From positions 113,699-177,698 of the forward strand of contig NZ_JACMYK010000004.1 of assembly GCF_020889785.1 (NCBI RefSeq): 64,000 bases of DNA, read 5' to 3'. This document shows positions 29,275 through 38,886 of the stretch, in pieces; within the stretch, counting starts at the first letter, position 1, and each line of letters starts with the position of its first letter. The notes beneath the pieces are model-generated. The model saw only the letters and a program-made list of their open reading frames with translations, was not told the origin of the DNA and did no database searches. The translations under genes and the position numbers were made by a program. Origin of the DNA: Bradyrhizobium acaciae. GTDB lineage: Bacteria > Pseudomonadota > Alphaproteobacteria > Rhizobiales > Xanthobacteraceae.

Positions 29275-30346
29275 GCGAGTTTCCTTCCCGTCAAAAATGG
29301 CCGGTTCGGAAAACCTCACGCCAGCCCAATTGCATCCGGCCGTAACTTTGTCATTGGTGACATTACCGGCCGCGCGGAAGGCGCCTGATCATTTCGGCGT
29401 ATTTTCGACGATAATTAGCTTAGTGCACATATTTCGCCGCCATTTCGCGGAGCACCAGCAGATATCAAGTCAATTGCCGCAAGCTAACTTCATTTCAAAC
29501 CAAAATGGACAAATGCATGAGGTATGTCGTTTGCCGGCTCACGGCAGCTATGAGGCATGTTGGGGCGATCTCGGCGGTCAAGGCCGCATGCCCTCGCGGG
29601 CAGAGGCTGGCACTTATTTGCTGCTCGATTTCCGACAGCCACGCAAGCCGTGTCAGACTCAAGACATGCCCTGACGAGCCGGCACGAACGTTTTCTCAGA
29701 CTATTCCGAAACTTATGGCGTGAGACCAGGCTTGGCACGGCGATTGCTGAAAACGTGCAAGACAACGGGAGCGGACGAGTGCAAGCGGGACGGGCAAGAA
29801 CCAGCGGCGGTGTTTTCTCAGATGCTCGTGGCGGCCGAACTGCCGACATCTCGTGCAGATGTTGGCCGAAGCTCTCAAGCGCGCGGTAGGTTCGCCTCCT
29901 TCCGGCAGCGCTGTCCCAAGCGCGTAGCCAGCCAGAAATAGCAATGTGCAGAAACTGCGAGGATTCGATGCATCTTACGACCGACGTCAAGCCAGGCACG
30001 AACGCGCAAACAGACGCGCGTTCCTGTGACGCAAAATCCCGATGCGTTTGCGCCGGCCAATAACCCAACATGATTCTGCGCGTGATGCCTGGAGGCGCCG
30101 ACAATGCGTAGAATTGGACGGATCTGGATCGTAATCCGACAGGGTTATCGGCGCTTCAATCAGTGGGCGTGCTCCTTGTGTGAACAGGATTGAGCTCAAG
30201 ACGCCCGGCTAAGGGTGGCCGCGGGGACGACGGTGATCATAAGCGCCATCGCGCCTACGGTGTCTTCTGTCTCGACTGGCCAATAGTTGGTCACGACGAG
30301 AATTCGTTTCTTCAAGGCTTGTTCTATCCTCATGGCTATCGTCTAA
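29275..30346. other. Gene-poor 1-kb stretch
   Basis: A 204-codon minus-strand frame (29490-30104) and several shorter ones have no recognisable features. No promoter for the downstream oxygenase pair was identified. Confidence 0.4.
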
Positions 30347-31555
30347 ATGACGTCTTCTCAAGCTTCTCGATTTTCGCCGGATCAGCCTGCGCAGATAATC
30401 TGCGCGCATTTGACCGCGCGCGCGCGAGCTCTGTCTGGCACACATCCCTTTGCTGAGGAGCTGTCCGAAGAGCAGTTTGCTAGCCTGCTTCCTGAATACC
30501 TGGCGATGTCGCAGGCGTTTCCCTACCTGCAGGCAGGATCGCAAAAGGATCTCATATTCGATGCAATGCATCATAATCGTGATCTTCCCAGAGATATTGA
30601 GCTGACTAGCGTCGTCGCAAACTTTCTTTGCTGGGATGAGACAGGCGGCCATGGCCGAATTCTCCAGGGTGGCAAGGCCGCGCTACCCGACATTCTGCTG
30701 ACCGAAAAGTTTCACTCAAACCTGTTCAGAAGGGATGCATCGCGACTGCTCGGCAAAGCAATACGTCCCAACTATAGCACGACGACCAACCGGTACCTGC
30801 ATTCTCTCTATGACGGATTGTCAGCAAAAGACCCCGTGGTGCGTTGCGCCTACATGGTCGCCTTTGAGCTGCACGCTGCGGAGATGATCCAGGCGCTGTG
30901 GACCACCACGGTCAAAACCTTTGATGCGAGGCCCGACGATCTTGAGTACTTCCGCAGCCACGTCGGTGGAAGCGATCCAGCCGAGAAGTATCATGCAGAA
31001 ATGACAGGCCGCCTCATTGGCGAACTTGTACCGGCTGATCGCAATGGTTTCTTTCTGGACGAGTTCGATCGAGCCTATCGACTGAACTTGCAGTGGTGCC
31101 ACGATTTGCTCCGGACTGTCTCAGTTGAGCAAAATGACCGAGCTGAAATCGAACACCGCGGCCACTGTCACTGTGGATCTGTCAAATTCCGCGTCCGGGC
31201 GCCGCAGCAGCTCTCGGCAGTTCGATGCAATTGCTCGATCTGTCAGATGTCCGGATTTATGCACTTGCTGGTACCTGGCGATAAGCTCACGATTGAAGGT
31301 GGCGAAGAGCTCCTCACCACTTACCAGTTCAACAAGAACATCGCCCGGCATACGTTTTGTCGGGTTTGCGGCGTCAAGCCATTTTATCGGCCGCGGTCGA
31401 ACCCCTCCGGATTCAGCATCAATGTTCGATGCCTGGATAAAAGAACGATCGAAGGCATCAGAATAGTCGAGTTCGATGGCGAGCATTGGGAACAAGCATT
31501 CCGCTCGATGCAAACAGGACCGAGGCTCTGCATTGAAGAACAAACCCCGGAGTGA
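30347..31555 (+). CDS. Heme-oxygenase-like metalloenzyme fused to a GFA (Mss4-like) domain
   Basis: 402 aa with two domains. Residues about 30-255 look like a heme-oxygenase-like iron enzyme: FHSNLFRRDASRLLGK, a FELHAAEMIQ helix (ExxH type) and YFRSHVGGSDPAEKYHAEM (candidate H...D/E...H ligands). Residues about 268-385 are a glutathione-dependent-formaldehyde-activating (GFA/CENP-V) domain with its zinc cysteines in place: GHCHCGSV, RCNCSICQ and FCRVCGVKP. The first type includes N-oxygenases and C-C lyases; GFA domains bind zinc and thiol adducts. I know of no characterised protein with this pair. The stop overlaps a possible GTG of the next gene, so the two form an operon. No strong ribosome binding site precedes ATG 30347. 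Confidence 0.7.
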   Translation: MTSSQASRFSPDQPAQIICAHLTARARALSGTHPFAEELSEEQFASLLPEYLAMSQAFPYLQAGSQKDLIFDAMHHNRDLPRDIELTSVVANFLCWDETGGHGRILQGGKAALPDILLTEKFHSNLFRRDASRLLGKAIRPNYSTTTNRYLHSLYDGLSAKDPVVRCAYMVAFELHAAEMIQALWTTTVKTFDARPDDLEYFRSHVGGSDPAEKYHAEMTGRLIGELVPADRNGFFLDEFDRAYRLNLQWCHDLLRTVSVEQNDRAEIEHRGHCHCGSVKFRVRAPQQLSAVRCNCSICQMSGFMHLLVPGDKLTIEGGEELLTTYQFNKNIARHTFCRVCGVKPFYRPRSNPSGFSINVRCLDKRTIEGIRIVEFDGEHWEQAFRSMQTGPRLCIEEQTPE

Positions 31556-31560
31556 ACCCA

Positions 31561-32247
31561 ATGGCGCGTTCAGCAAATCATAAAAAGGGCCTACTGTCAG
31601 AAGAGGCCCTGACGAAATTCCGCATAGAGCTCCTGGTAAAAGGTACGATCGTGATCGGCCCCCAGACGTTATTTACACAAGATGAACTGGCGAGGATCAA
31701 TCAGCTGCAGGCTGAGATTCCCGAAGAAGAGGTGCGGTTGGGAGATGCTGGCGACTCGCACAACGTATTTGTCAAACGCGTGAGGGTGGACCCGCCCGGC
31801 CGTAATCCCAGCACTGTGGATGGCGCGGCGCCGGGGCAAATTATCGATCTGCTTGAAAGGAAGGACCGCAGCTTCGCATTAAAAACGATCTTGGGAGCAT
31901 CGTCGGAATATGTGATTCGCAGATGTCAGTTGCATCGCATGCCTCCTGGTTCGTTTGTTGGCATCCATCTGGATGCCGAGAGCGATCCAGACTTTGAGTA
32001 CTCCGTAATTGTGCAGCTCGCGCAAGAATTTGAGGGTGGTGAATTCGTCGTATATCCGAGCGCTTACGAGCAGCAGGTGTTTCGACCACCGTTTGGTGCG
32101 GTGCTCGTCACAACATGTAGGCTGCGCCATGAGGTGAAGCCTGTCTCCGCCGGGGAGCGCCGGTCGCTGGTCTACTTCTGTTCGAAGCGCAGCGGCACAA
32201 ACCGGCGCGTCATCGAAAGCTCTACCAGCGGTCATGAAGCAAGTTAG
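31561..32247 (+). CDS. 2-oxoglutarate/Fe(II) oxygenase, prolyl-4-hydroxylase type
   Basis: 228 aa from ATG 31561 with GGAG nine bases upstream; GTG 31552 is also in frame. The double-stranded beta-helix core carries GIHLDAES (HxD of the iron triad) near residue 139, FEGGEFVVYP near 160 and RHEVKPVSAGERRSLVYF (distal His and 2OG-binding Arg) near 186-203. Such enzymes hydroxylate amino acids, peptides or small molecules. The adjacency to the heme-oxygenase-like/GFA fusion suggests the two act in succession on one substrate. Confidence 0.8.
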   Translation: MARSANHKKGLLSEEALTKFRIELLVKGTIVIGPQTLFTQDELARINQLQAEIPEEEVRLGDAGDSHNVFVKRVRVDPPGRNPSTVDGAAPGQIIDLLERKDRSFALKTILGASSEYVIRRCQLHRMPPGSFVGIHLDAESDPDFEYSVIVQLAQEFEGGEFVVYPSAYEQQVFRPPFGAVLVTTCRLRHEVKPVSAGERRSLVYFCSKRSGTNRRVIESSTSGHEAS

Positions 32248-33188
32248 CTCGAGTACTAGCGAATAAGTCTAGTGGCAGAAGAGCTTTCAGACGGTGAGAT
32301 CGACAGATCGCACCAATCCTGCAGAACATCTATCCTGCGAGGTAGTCCATCGCTGCGAGGTGCGCCAAGACGTTGGTTCAAAGCGGAAGCAAGGTGCTTC
32401 GAGCAGTAAACACGGTTTTGCCGGAGCCATTGGTTTGGAGGGACCAGCGGAGATGCGTTCGCTGGCCCCCATCGTCACCTGATCCGCTTGCTAGAGGAGC
32501 GTTGCGGCGGATGGCGGAATTCGGCGACCGAAATTGAGGCTTAAGGGGATCCGCGCAAACACCGGCTCTACAGGCTGCCTTTCGCCGAGGCTGGCAAAAA
32601 GCTGATCGGAGCCATAGAAGCTACGATCGACAGAGTCGCGCGACCTGCCTCACAAGAATACTGGGACAACATCGCGGCAGGATATCGGCACGGTTTTCGA
32701 ATGGGGGTGTTCCGGCGCCTGCGCGATGGTGTTGTCGGGCGCTCGTAGAAAGTTATAGGGTCGTCAGGTTCTCGACAGCTATCGGATCTAGCAAAACAGC
32801 TGGATCCTGGAACCCTTTGGTGTATGCGATGCGGATATTCCGCTTATTCTCGGGGGCAGGGAAGAGCTCCTCAGATGCGGAGCCGCCGAGAACACAGCCA
32901 GGCGCAATGTCGATTATCTTTTAGGCTTCGACCGCTGGCTCTTTACCAACCGCGGGTCGGGAATAGCTGAACGGCTCGACCACGGGATGCTGCATGAAGA
33001 GATCGAGAAGTTCATAGCAACGGGCATGCCACGAATGTGCGTACGGCACTGGTTCAGCTGCGGAGCTCTCAGGCGGCGGGCGGAGCTGTGCCAGTCGCAG
33101 GCAAACCTGACCTACAGGCCTGTCTGGGCGACGCAGCATTCATCGAGCAGTATAAGGAAGACGCGGCGGCCGCCGGCTCATCAAATAA
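32248..33188 (+). other. Stretch with coding remnants
   Basis: On the plus strand, a frame ending at TAG near 32749 encodes about 64 clean residues (RLYRLPFAEAGKKLIG, PASQEYWDNIAAGYRHGF) but begins right after a stop, so it looks like the C-terminus of a lost gene. A second piece near 32910-33060 (VDYLLGFDRWLF, LHEEIEKFIATGMPRMCVRHW) is similarly isolated. I recognise neither family. Confidence 0.35.
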
Positions 33189-34505
33189 TTAAGCCAGTGT
33201 AAGGAGCCGTTGTTTCAGATCGCCGGCGGCGGCCCGGTCGTACGCAATCACGAGGCACTCCACCGTGCCAGCTTCTTCGTCAACGGCAAGCGGGATGACG
33301 CCCTGCTTGCGTGTGCCATCGAATAGAAGACCCTCTTTGGCGAAACGTTCATGCGCAGACCAGAGCGAACTCGATCGAACGTCCCTCACGGATGAAATAA
33401 CGTAGGAGCCGGAGTAGTCGATCCCCAGAAGCCGGACGGCAATGCTGTGCAACACCGAGCCGCCACCCCAGCGGCCGTTCGCTTCATTGAATAGCAGCCG
33501 TCCGTCGTTCGCGAAAATGGCGTCAATATTAATCGGTCCGCGATATCCTAAATTGCGGGCAAGGGATACGAATCGGTAGGCATGCGCCTGCGCAGTCAAC
33601 CATTGTTCATTGCCCAGATCGCTTGGAAGCTCAAGTCCTGTCCAGATCAGAGCGCGTTCGGATCGATCGGTGCTCCGGCGTAGTCGAATATTCCCACTGT
33701 TGATGAAAGTGATTGAGCCATCATGCTCGATTTCATACTCGAGATAGAACGGAGTTCGCGCCAAGTGGTACGATTCGACCACCAGCGTTTTGCATGACGC
33801 AGTTGTCATCTCAGACCAAAGTGCGTGCGGATCGAACGAGGGCCAGGTCATCTGTCGGGTCTCTCTCGCTCCGGGAAGCGGGCCGTCTCCATTGCTGCTC
33901 AGAATGACATTTCCGACCCCGCCGGCCCCATTGTCCAGTTTCACAATGACCCTGCCGGTTTCGTGCCGGAGCGAGTTGACCGCTCGGAACAGTTCGTTCG
34001 AATTCGTCGTTATAAAACCATTGGGCAACGGAAGTGCGACACTTGTCGACAGTTGACGGAAGTGGCTCTTGCGGTTCAATAGATCAGGCCCACGCTGTAG
34101 AGCGAATTCGTCGCCAGTCTGCTGTATACCCAGTACGGACGCCAGCCGCGCCACACCTTCGCTGGAGTAGCAGGGATATATCGTCCAGGATGATTTCTGA
34201 CGAATATGCCTGTTGATTTGCTCAACCATGCTGTTGGACAGCAGTGCGCAATCGTTGAGGATCGGCGCTTCTCGGCCGCTTCCAGGTACAAGCAATGAAA
34301 GACTGGAGGCGTCGAAATTGAGCGTCGCGCCAACGTAGGAGAGCAGATCCGTCGGAATTGATAGGGGGGACACTATCAGATCGCCCTCCTGAGCAAACCA
34401 CGCCGAACGGTAAACCGAGTTGGCGGCGAGCGAAAGCTGAGCTGCTACCAAATCGGGGCCCGACATTTGCGCCGTGCCGGCATTCATGATTATGATCCGC
34501 GGCAT
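33189..34505 (-). CDS. ATP-grasp ligase (pre-ATP-grasp/PGM1-like)
   Basis: 438 aa. N-terminal Rossmann-like part (about 1-130), then the ATP-grasp domain: NRKSHFRQLS near 142, RVIVKLDNGAGGVGNVIL near 185-203 (ATP-binding Lys and glycine loop), VVESYHL near 245 and INIDAIFANDGRLLFNEANGRWGGGS near 325-350 (Mg-binding acid and Asn). ATP-grasp ligases form amide or peptide bonds through acyl-phosphate intermediates; this subclass occurs in peptide natural-product pathways. The ATG overlaps the stop of a small upstream ORF (TGATG), which in turn overlaps the acyl-CoA ligase, so the three are translationally coupled. The substrate is unknown. Confidence 0.75.
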   Translation of the reverse strand: MPRIIIMNAGTAQMSGPDLVAAQLSLAANSVYRSAWFAQEGDLIVSPLSIPTDLLSYVGATLNFDASSLSLLVPGSGREAPILNDCALLSNSMVEQINRHIRQKSSWTIYPCYSSEGVARLASVLGIQQTGDEFALQRGPDLLNRKSHFRQLSTSVALPLPNGFITTNSNELFRAVNSLRHETGRVIVKLDNGAGGVGNVILSSNGDGPLPGARETRQMTWPSFDPHALWSEMTTASCKTLVVESYHLARTPFYLEYEIEHDGSITFINSGNIRLRRSTDRSERALIWTGLELPSDLGNEQWLTAQAHAYRFVSLARNLGYRGPINIDAIFANDGRLLFNEANGRWGGGSVLHSIAVRLLGIDYSGSYVISSVRDVRSSSLWSAHERFAKEGLLFDGTRKQGVIPLAVDEEAGTVECLVIAYDRAAAGDLKQRLLTLA

Positions 34506-34675
34506 CAGTGACCTTTGCGCATTGGGATGTGATCAGAGTGAGAGACCCTCGATGCTGGCGAAGTCGCTGCAGCACAGCCTGTAAATGCCAGTCCGAAAAG
34601 CTCAATTTGCGCCGTCACGATGTGACCTGCGGCATCGCTGAGAAGTACAGCTAGCGTGCAATCCGCCGAACTCAA
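34505..34675 (-). CDS. Small coupled ORF between acyl-CoA ligase and ATP-grasp ligase, 56 aa
   Basis: The TTG start at 34675 overlaps the acyl-CoA ligase stop (TTGA) and its own stop overlaps the ATP-grasp start (TGATG). The product begins with a hydrophobic, regular stretch (LAVLLSDAAGHIVTAQIELFG) and ends in a polar tail with several histidines. No family is recognised. Exact start/stop overlaps at both ends are the main argument that it is translated, at least as a coupling peptide. Confidence 0.4.
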   Translation of the reverse strand: MSSADCTLAVLLSDAAGHIVTAQIELFGLAFTGCAAATSPASRVSHSDHIPMRKGH

Positions 34676-36207
34676 TTGCCATTTGCTTTGTAACTTGATT
34701 TTGCGCCAGCATTCTTCAGCATGAAATGCTGGACCTTGCCCAACGCAGTTTTCGGTAGCTCTGCCGTGAAAATGATCTCGTCCGGAACCTTGTAACGGGC
34801 GAGCTGCGACCGGACATGCGCCATCAGCGCTTCTGCTTCGATCAGGGCGCCCGGTCGCCTGATTACATAGGCGACCGGTACTTCTTCCCAACGCAGATGC
34901 GGTCGACCGATGACGGCGCAATCTGCAACATCGGGATGACCAATAAGCACGCGTTCAACTTCGGCCGGATAGATGTTCTCTCCACCGGAAATGATCAGGT
35001 TCTTCTTGCGGTCATGCACCCAAAAATACCCGTCGGCGTCGCGACTTCCAATGTCGCCGGTGCGGTACCAGCCACCGTCCAGAGCCTTGCGGGTGGTCTC
35101 TTGATCCTCCCAGTATCCGCAGAAGACGTTGGGCCCACGTATTGCGATCTCGCCTGCGCCACCGGCCGGCAGCGTGTGCCCAGCATCATCTATGATCGCA
35201 GCTTCGCAACACAGACCTGCGAGGCCGCTCGATCCCTCGGGCGCGAGGCCCCCGCCGAACTTCGTATACACAGCGATCGGGCAGGTCTCCGTTGAACCGT
35301 AAACTTGCAGGACCGGCACCCCGCGCGCGGTAAAGAGCTCGACAAGATCGGGGGGCACCATAGTAGATCCGGTACAGATTGCCCTCAGCGCGGAGAGGTC
35401 TGTGCTATCCCATCGGGCATTCTCGGTCAGGGCTCGCATCATAGCCGGCACCAAAACCGCCAGCGTGGGTCGATCGCGCTCGAACGCGTCGAGAGTGGTC
35501 TCCGGTGTAAAGCGGCTGTGGATAGTAACCGTCGCACCGTGATGCAAACTGGGCGTCGTCTGGATGTTCAGTCCACCGACGTGAAACAGTGGCAGGACAG
35601 TCAAGGCGTGATCGGCCGAGGTGAGGTCATGCATGTGCTGACTCATGACGCCGTTCCAGAGCAGCGCTTCCTGACGCAGTACGGCGCCCTTCGGTCGTCC
35701 TGTCGTGCCTGAAGTGTAGACGATCAAAAGCGGGCAAGACAGGTCCGCACCCGGATTGCGTCCGTCAGTACAGTCTGCGTCCAGAAGATCGTCCAATTTG
35801 TTTCCGCTGATAGGTGTGAAGTCTAGCCCGACAACAGAAACAGAAGGCAGTTCCCTCGAGACAACAGGTAAGACTGCATCGAAGGACTGCTCAACTAGCA
35901 ACACGTTTGCTCCTGAGTCGGACAGAATGAACAGCTGCTCGGCAGGCGCGAGCCGCCAATTTAAAGGTACGAGAATTGCGCCGAGCCGCGCGCACGCATA
36001 CAGCAGCACGAGATAGTCTGGTCGGTTCAGGCTAAGGATCGCGATCCGGTCTCCTCGCTCTACCCCGAACTGGCTCTTGAGGGCGCAAGCCGCCCGCCAT
36101 ATCCGGCGATTGAGGCCCGCGTAGCTTAGAGTCTGCCCCTCGAAACGGATGGCGGCTTTATCAGGAGCATACGCTGCGTTGCGTTCAACTAGCGTGCAGA
36201 GGTCCAA
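34672..36207 (-). CDS. Acyl-CoA synthetase / AMP-binding ligase
   Basis: 511 aa from TTG 36207, preceded by GGAG six bases upstream. Adenylate-forming motifs: LLIVYTSGTTGRPKGAVL near 160-177, LPLFHVGGLN near 205, QVYGSTET near 295, GWYRTGDIG near 375, KNLIISGGENIYPAEVE near 393-410 and PKTALGKVQHFML near the C-terminus (catalytic Lys). The sequence is of the medium/long-chain or aromatic acid-CoA ligase type. It heads the coupled set with the 56-aa ORF and the ATP-grasp enzyme, suggesting that an activated acid is made into an amide. The acid is not predictable by eye. Confidence 0.88.
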   Translation of the reverse strand: MDLCTLVERNAAYAPDKAAIRFEGQTLSYAGLNRRIWRAACALKSQFGVERGDRIAILSLNRPDYLVLLYACARLGAILVPLNWRLAPAEQLFILSDSGANVLLVEQSFDAVLPVVSRELPSVSVVGLDFTPISGNKLDDLLDADCTDGRNPGADLSCPLLIVYTSGTTGRPKGAVLRQEALLWNGVMSQHMHDLTSADHALTVLPLFHVGGLNIQTTPSLHHGATVTIHSRFTPETTLDAFERDRPTLAVLVPAMMRALTENARWDSTDLSALRAICTGSTMVPPDLVELFTARGVPVLQVYGSTETCPIAVYTKFGGGLAPEGSSGLAGLCCEAAIIDDAGHTLPAGGAGEIAIRGPNVFCGYWEDQETTRKALDGGWYRTGDIGSRDADGYFWVHDRKKNLIISGGENIYPAEVERVLIGHPDVADCAVIGRPHLRWEEVPVAYVIRRPGALIEAEALMAHVRSQLARYKVPDEIIFTAELPKTALGKVQHFMLKNAGAKSSYKANGN

Positions 36208-36335
36208 CTAAATCTCCATATGATCCAGCTCCGCGCAGCGGTTCGGACAGGCATCGCAACGCGCTCGGGAGGCCCACCACATGGTTCGGTTCCCGTTGCA
36301 CAAGCGACAATCACACCTTCTGCAGCACGACGCAG

Positions 36336-36611
36336 CTATTGAATGTTGCCAGGGTTGCGATCAACGGATATTGCCTGGCGAATCGCTGGTGACTGATTAC
36401 TCGTTCTGTTCGGCTCGGCGGCGGTCGTGTGCATCTGCCCGTAGTGGTAGGCGCACCATGACGACTGTTTCTTGCCCGGTCTTTGACAGACAGGCTCGCC
36501 GCACATATAGGCGGCTCTGGTATCTCCATCCTTGAAGCCGATGATGGCCCGGCACTGGCCTTCAATATGGTCGATCAACAAGACCTTGTTGCCGCCGTCA
36601 GGCTCTTTCAA
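36336..36611 (-). pseudogene. Possible GcrA-like zinc-motif fragment
   Basis: The minus-strand frame contains QCRAIIGF, AAYMCGEPV and SSWCAYHYGQMH, resembling the C-terminal Cys/His motif of GcrA-related alphaproteobacterial proteins (CR...FCG....YC..H). The N-terminal helix-turn-helix of GcrA is absent. It is either a fragment or one of the short GcrA-tail proteins seen in rhizobia. Confidence 0.35.
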
Positions 36612-36706
36612 TTTGTTGCTCCAGGATACCAGGCAATCTCTTCGGTGCCGTTCCGCTCACGCCGAGTGACACTTGCAGCTCAGGCCCTTTGAAAACCTCT
36701 GGAGGC

Positions 36707-37084
36707 TCACGGCCTGTCGCAGTCTGCGCGGCGAGCATGCGCCGGCAGGCCGGCATGAACGGAGCGAAGAGCCCGTTCGGCGGACTGCTTCTGGGGCTGC
36801 CTCCCGGCAGAAGAGAGGGGCGGGTTCAATATCGGGAAGAGGCCGCGCCCTGCACTGGTGCTGCACCGAACCCTGCATCGATCTCGTCCGACGTCACCCT
36901 CTCGCTGCAGGCCCGGCTTGCGGCAGCCACAGTGTTGCGGTCCTGCAATGCCCAACCATTTGCAACTAGCCGCCAGCCTTAAGACGGCGGTCAAGACGCG
37001 TTGCGTCAACGTTTCGACCGAAAAGCCGTCGGGGATGAAGATCATGACCAACCGGCGCGGGGTTGTTCTGACTAGCTCAGACAT
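36707..37084 (-). CDS. Candidate ORF downstream of box 4, 125 aa
   Basis: ATG 37084 has GGAAGGA eight bases upstream and lies about 50 bp downstream of a box with a good -10. The first half (MSELVRTTPRRLVMIFIPDGF...TAVLRLAASCKWLGI) looks protein-like; the second half turns arginine/serine-rich, suggesting a frameshift near residue 50. I do not recognise the family. Probably a decayed gene with its promoter preserved. Confidence 0.35.
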   Translation of the reverse strand: MSELVRTTPRRLVMIFIPDGFSVETLTQRVLTAVLRLAASCKWLGIAGPQHCGCRKPGLQREGDVGRDRCRVRCSTSAGRGLFPILNPPLSSAGRQPQKQSAERALRSVHAGLPAHARRADCDRP

Positions 37085-37136
37085 TCGTCGATCCTTCCAG
37101 TCCCGGCGGCGGATGAAGATGCGTGCCAACCGTAAG

Positions 37137-37168
37137 ATTGTACAACTTAACGTTACGTCCGATTCAAG
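37137..37168 (-). promoter_or_regulatory. Putative NolA box 4
   Basis: Minus strand: CTTGAAT, CGGACGTAACGTTAAGTTG (19 bp), TACAAT. This copy has the best -10 (TACAAT) of the six. It points to the candidate ORF at 36707-37084. Confidence 0.6.
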
Positions 37169-37403
37169 CCCTTTCAGACAACCTCGCACGACCATGCCAA
37201 AGGATATGTCGGGACGGACCTCCGGGACGGGTGGAGAGCTTCTAGCGCGATCTGCGTCAGAAAGTCGCGCTGCCATGAGAATGGTTCTGCGGCTGGCAGG
37301 GCCCTTATCGAAAAGGCTCCCACTTCCAGCGATCGAGTGCTCGCTACCAGGAGCGATTGCGCGACACCCTCCGCTTGAGTTCGCTCGCCGATCGATGCGT
37401 GGA

Positions 37404-38564
37404 TTATCGCAGTGTCTGATAGAGGCGATACAGCAGCCGCGCGCGGGGTTCAATCGATGAAATATAGAGTTGCTCATGATGCGTGTGCGCGCCCTTGCCG
37501 TCTACGCCGAGGCCATCAAGGGTTGCGGTAAGCGGCGCGGTGAAATTGGCGTCGGAGCCGCCGCCGCTGAACGCATCGAGCAGCTCGAAACCAATCTCAG
37601 CGGCAAGTTGCCTGGCGTGTTCGTAAAGCGTGGCGCCCGCCTTGCTCTTCTCATAGGGAGGACGGTTCAAGCCGCCCGATACTGTCAGGCGAACGCCATC
37701 GGTGCGAGAGGTGATTCGGAGAATTCTCGGCACCAACTCGTCTGCATGAGCCGTAGTCGGCACGCGCAGGTCGACTTCCGCATGGGCCTGTTCGGCAATT
37801 ACGTTCGGCTTGGTGCCGCCGCGGACGACGCCAACGTTGACGGTGATGCCGCGCGAAAGATCGTTCATCGCTTCGAGCGTCTGGATCACATTGGCTAGCT
37901 CCCGGATCGCGCTATGGCCGTCTTCGGGGCGTTCGCCGGCGTGCGCTGGCGCGCCCTTGATGAACACATCGAAGCGGCCAACACCCTTCCGCCCGGTGAC
38001 GATCTTGCCGCCGTCGCGCGCTGGCTCGGTAACCAGCACATATTTTGCCTTGCGTCCTTCGGCCTCGATCAGCGCCCGCGAGGTCGGACTGCCGATCTCC
38101 TCATCCGACACGTAGAGGTGGGTGATGCCGAGCGGCGGGCGCGCGTCGTCGGCGCAGATCTGCCGAAATGCATGATAGGCTAGATAGGCGCCGCCCTTCA
38201 TGTCGTAGGTACCCGGGCCGAACGCGCTGTCACCGTTGATCTTGAACGGTAGTCGTCTTATGAATCCTATCGGATGAACTGTGTCGAGATGGCTCAACAC
38301 CAGAATGCCCGGCACGCCTTGTCCCCAGGACGAGCGCGTGATCAGGTGATCGCCGCACCCCTCACGTCCCGAAATGCGCTCGATGGTGGCCGGCAGATCG
38401 CAATAGCCGGCGGCGACGACGTCAGCCAGCTTGTTGAGCTGATCCGGCCGTTCCGTCGGTGACTCGATCTCGACCCAGCGACGGATGCCATCGAGGATCG
38501 CGGAGGTTTCAAACGGGTAACTGGACATAGTGTCGGATGCCCCTCGAATCTCGACTTTCATCAC
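37404..38564 (-). CDS. M20-family metallopeptidase (carboxypeptidase G2/ArgE type)
   Basis: 386 aa at most. Zinc site and catalytic motifs: LVLSHLDTVHP near 87-97 (His, Asp), FGPGTYDMKGG near 115 (bridging Asp), YVSDEEIGS near 150 (catalytic Glu and ligand Glu) and GGGSDANF near 340. A lid domain with HAGERPEDG lies at about 205. The family removes C-terminal amino acids or hydrolyses N-acyl amino-acid conjugates. The start is uncertain between GTG 38564, ATG 38561 and ATG 38531. It is on the same strand as the acyl-CoA ligase and ATP-grasp genes but separated by 1.2 kb. Confidence 0.88.
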   Translation of the reverse strand: MMKVEIRGASDTMSSYPFETSAILDGIRRWVEIESPTERPDQLNKLADVVAAGYCDLPATIERISGREGCGDHLITRSSWGQGVPGILVLSHLDTVHPIGFIRRLPFKINGDSAFGPGTYDMKGGAYLAYHAFRQICADDARPPLGITHLYVSDEEIGSPTSRALIEAEGRKAKYVLVTEPARDGGKIVTGRKGVGRFDVFIKGAPAHAGERPEDGHSAIRELANVIQTLEAMNDLSRGITVNVGVVRGGTKPNVIAEQAHAEVDLRVPTTAHADELVPRILRITSRTDGVRLTVSGGLNRPPYEKSKAGATLYEHARQLAAEIGFELLDAFSGGGSDANFTAPLTATLDGLGVDGKGAHTHHEQLYISSIEPRARLLYRLYQTLR

Positions 38565-38886
38565 TCGCGAGCAAGCTCATGGAACGACTACTTGCTCGCT
38601 TCAGGATCGAGCACGAGGATTGTGACGCAGTGTGCCTCTAAACCATGATCCTGCCGCGACAACGATGCTACGCGCCTGCCGAGGAGAACTGAGCTACCAA
38701 AGCTGGTAGTTTACGTCGGTGCTATGCTGGGCCAGCCTGCGGTAGGATGGTCTAATTAGTCGCGAGGTACGCGCGCTTTCAGCGCGAGGTGAGGCGGTAA
38801 GAACCAAAATCGTCCGCGAGTTGCCCGGATGAATGTTTGAAAAGGATCGCTTCAGAACCGGACGTCCGGTCAACGCGTATTCCATT
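38565..38886. other. Intergenic, nothing recognised
   Basis: 322 bp between the peptidase and flavin reductase genes; no convincing ORF, hairpin with T-run or sigma-54 site was seen. Confidence 0.4.

Noticed and set aside
29490..30104. 204-codon minus-strand frame in the gap after the MFS gene
   Set aside because: Arginine/serine/cysteine-rich composition, no domain, no ribosome binding site.
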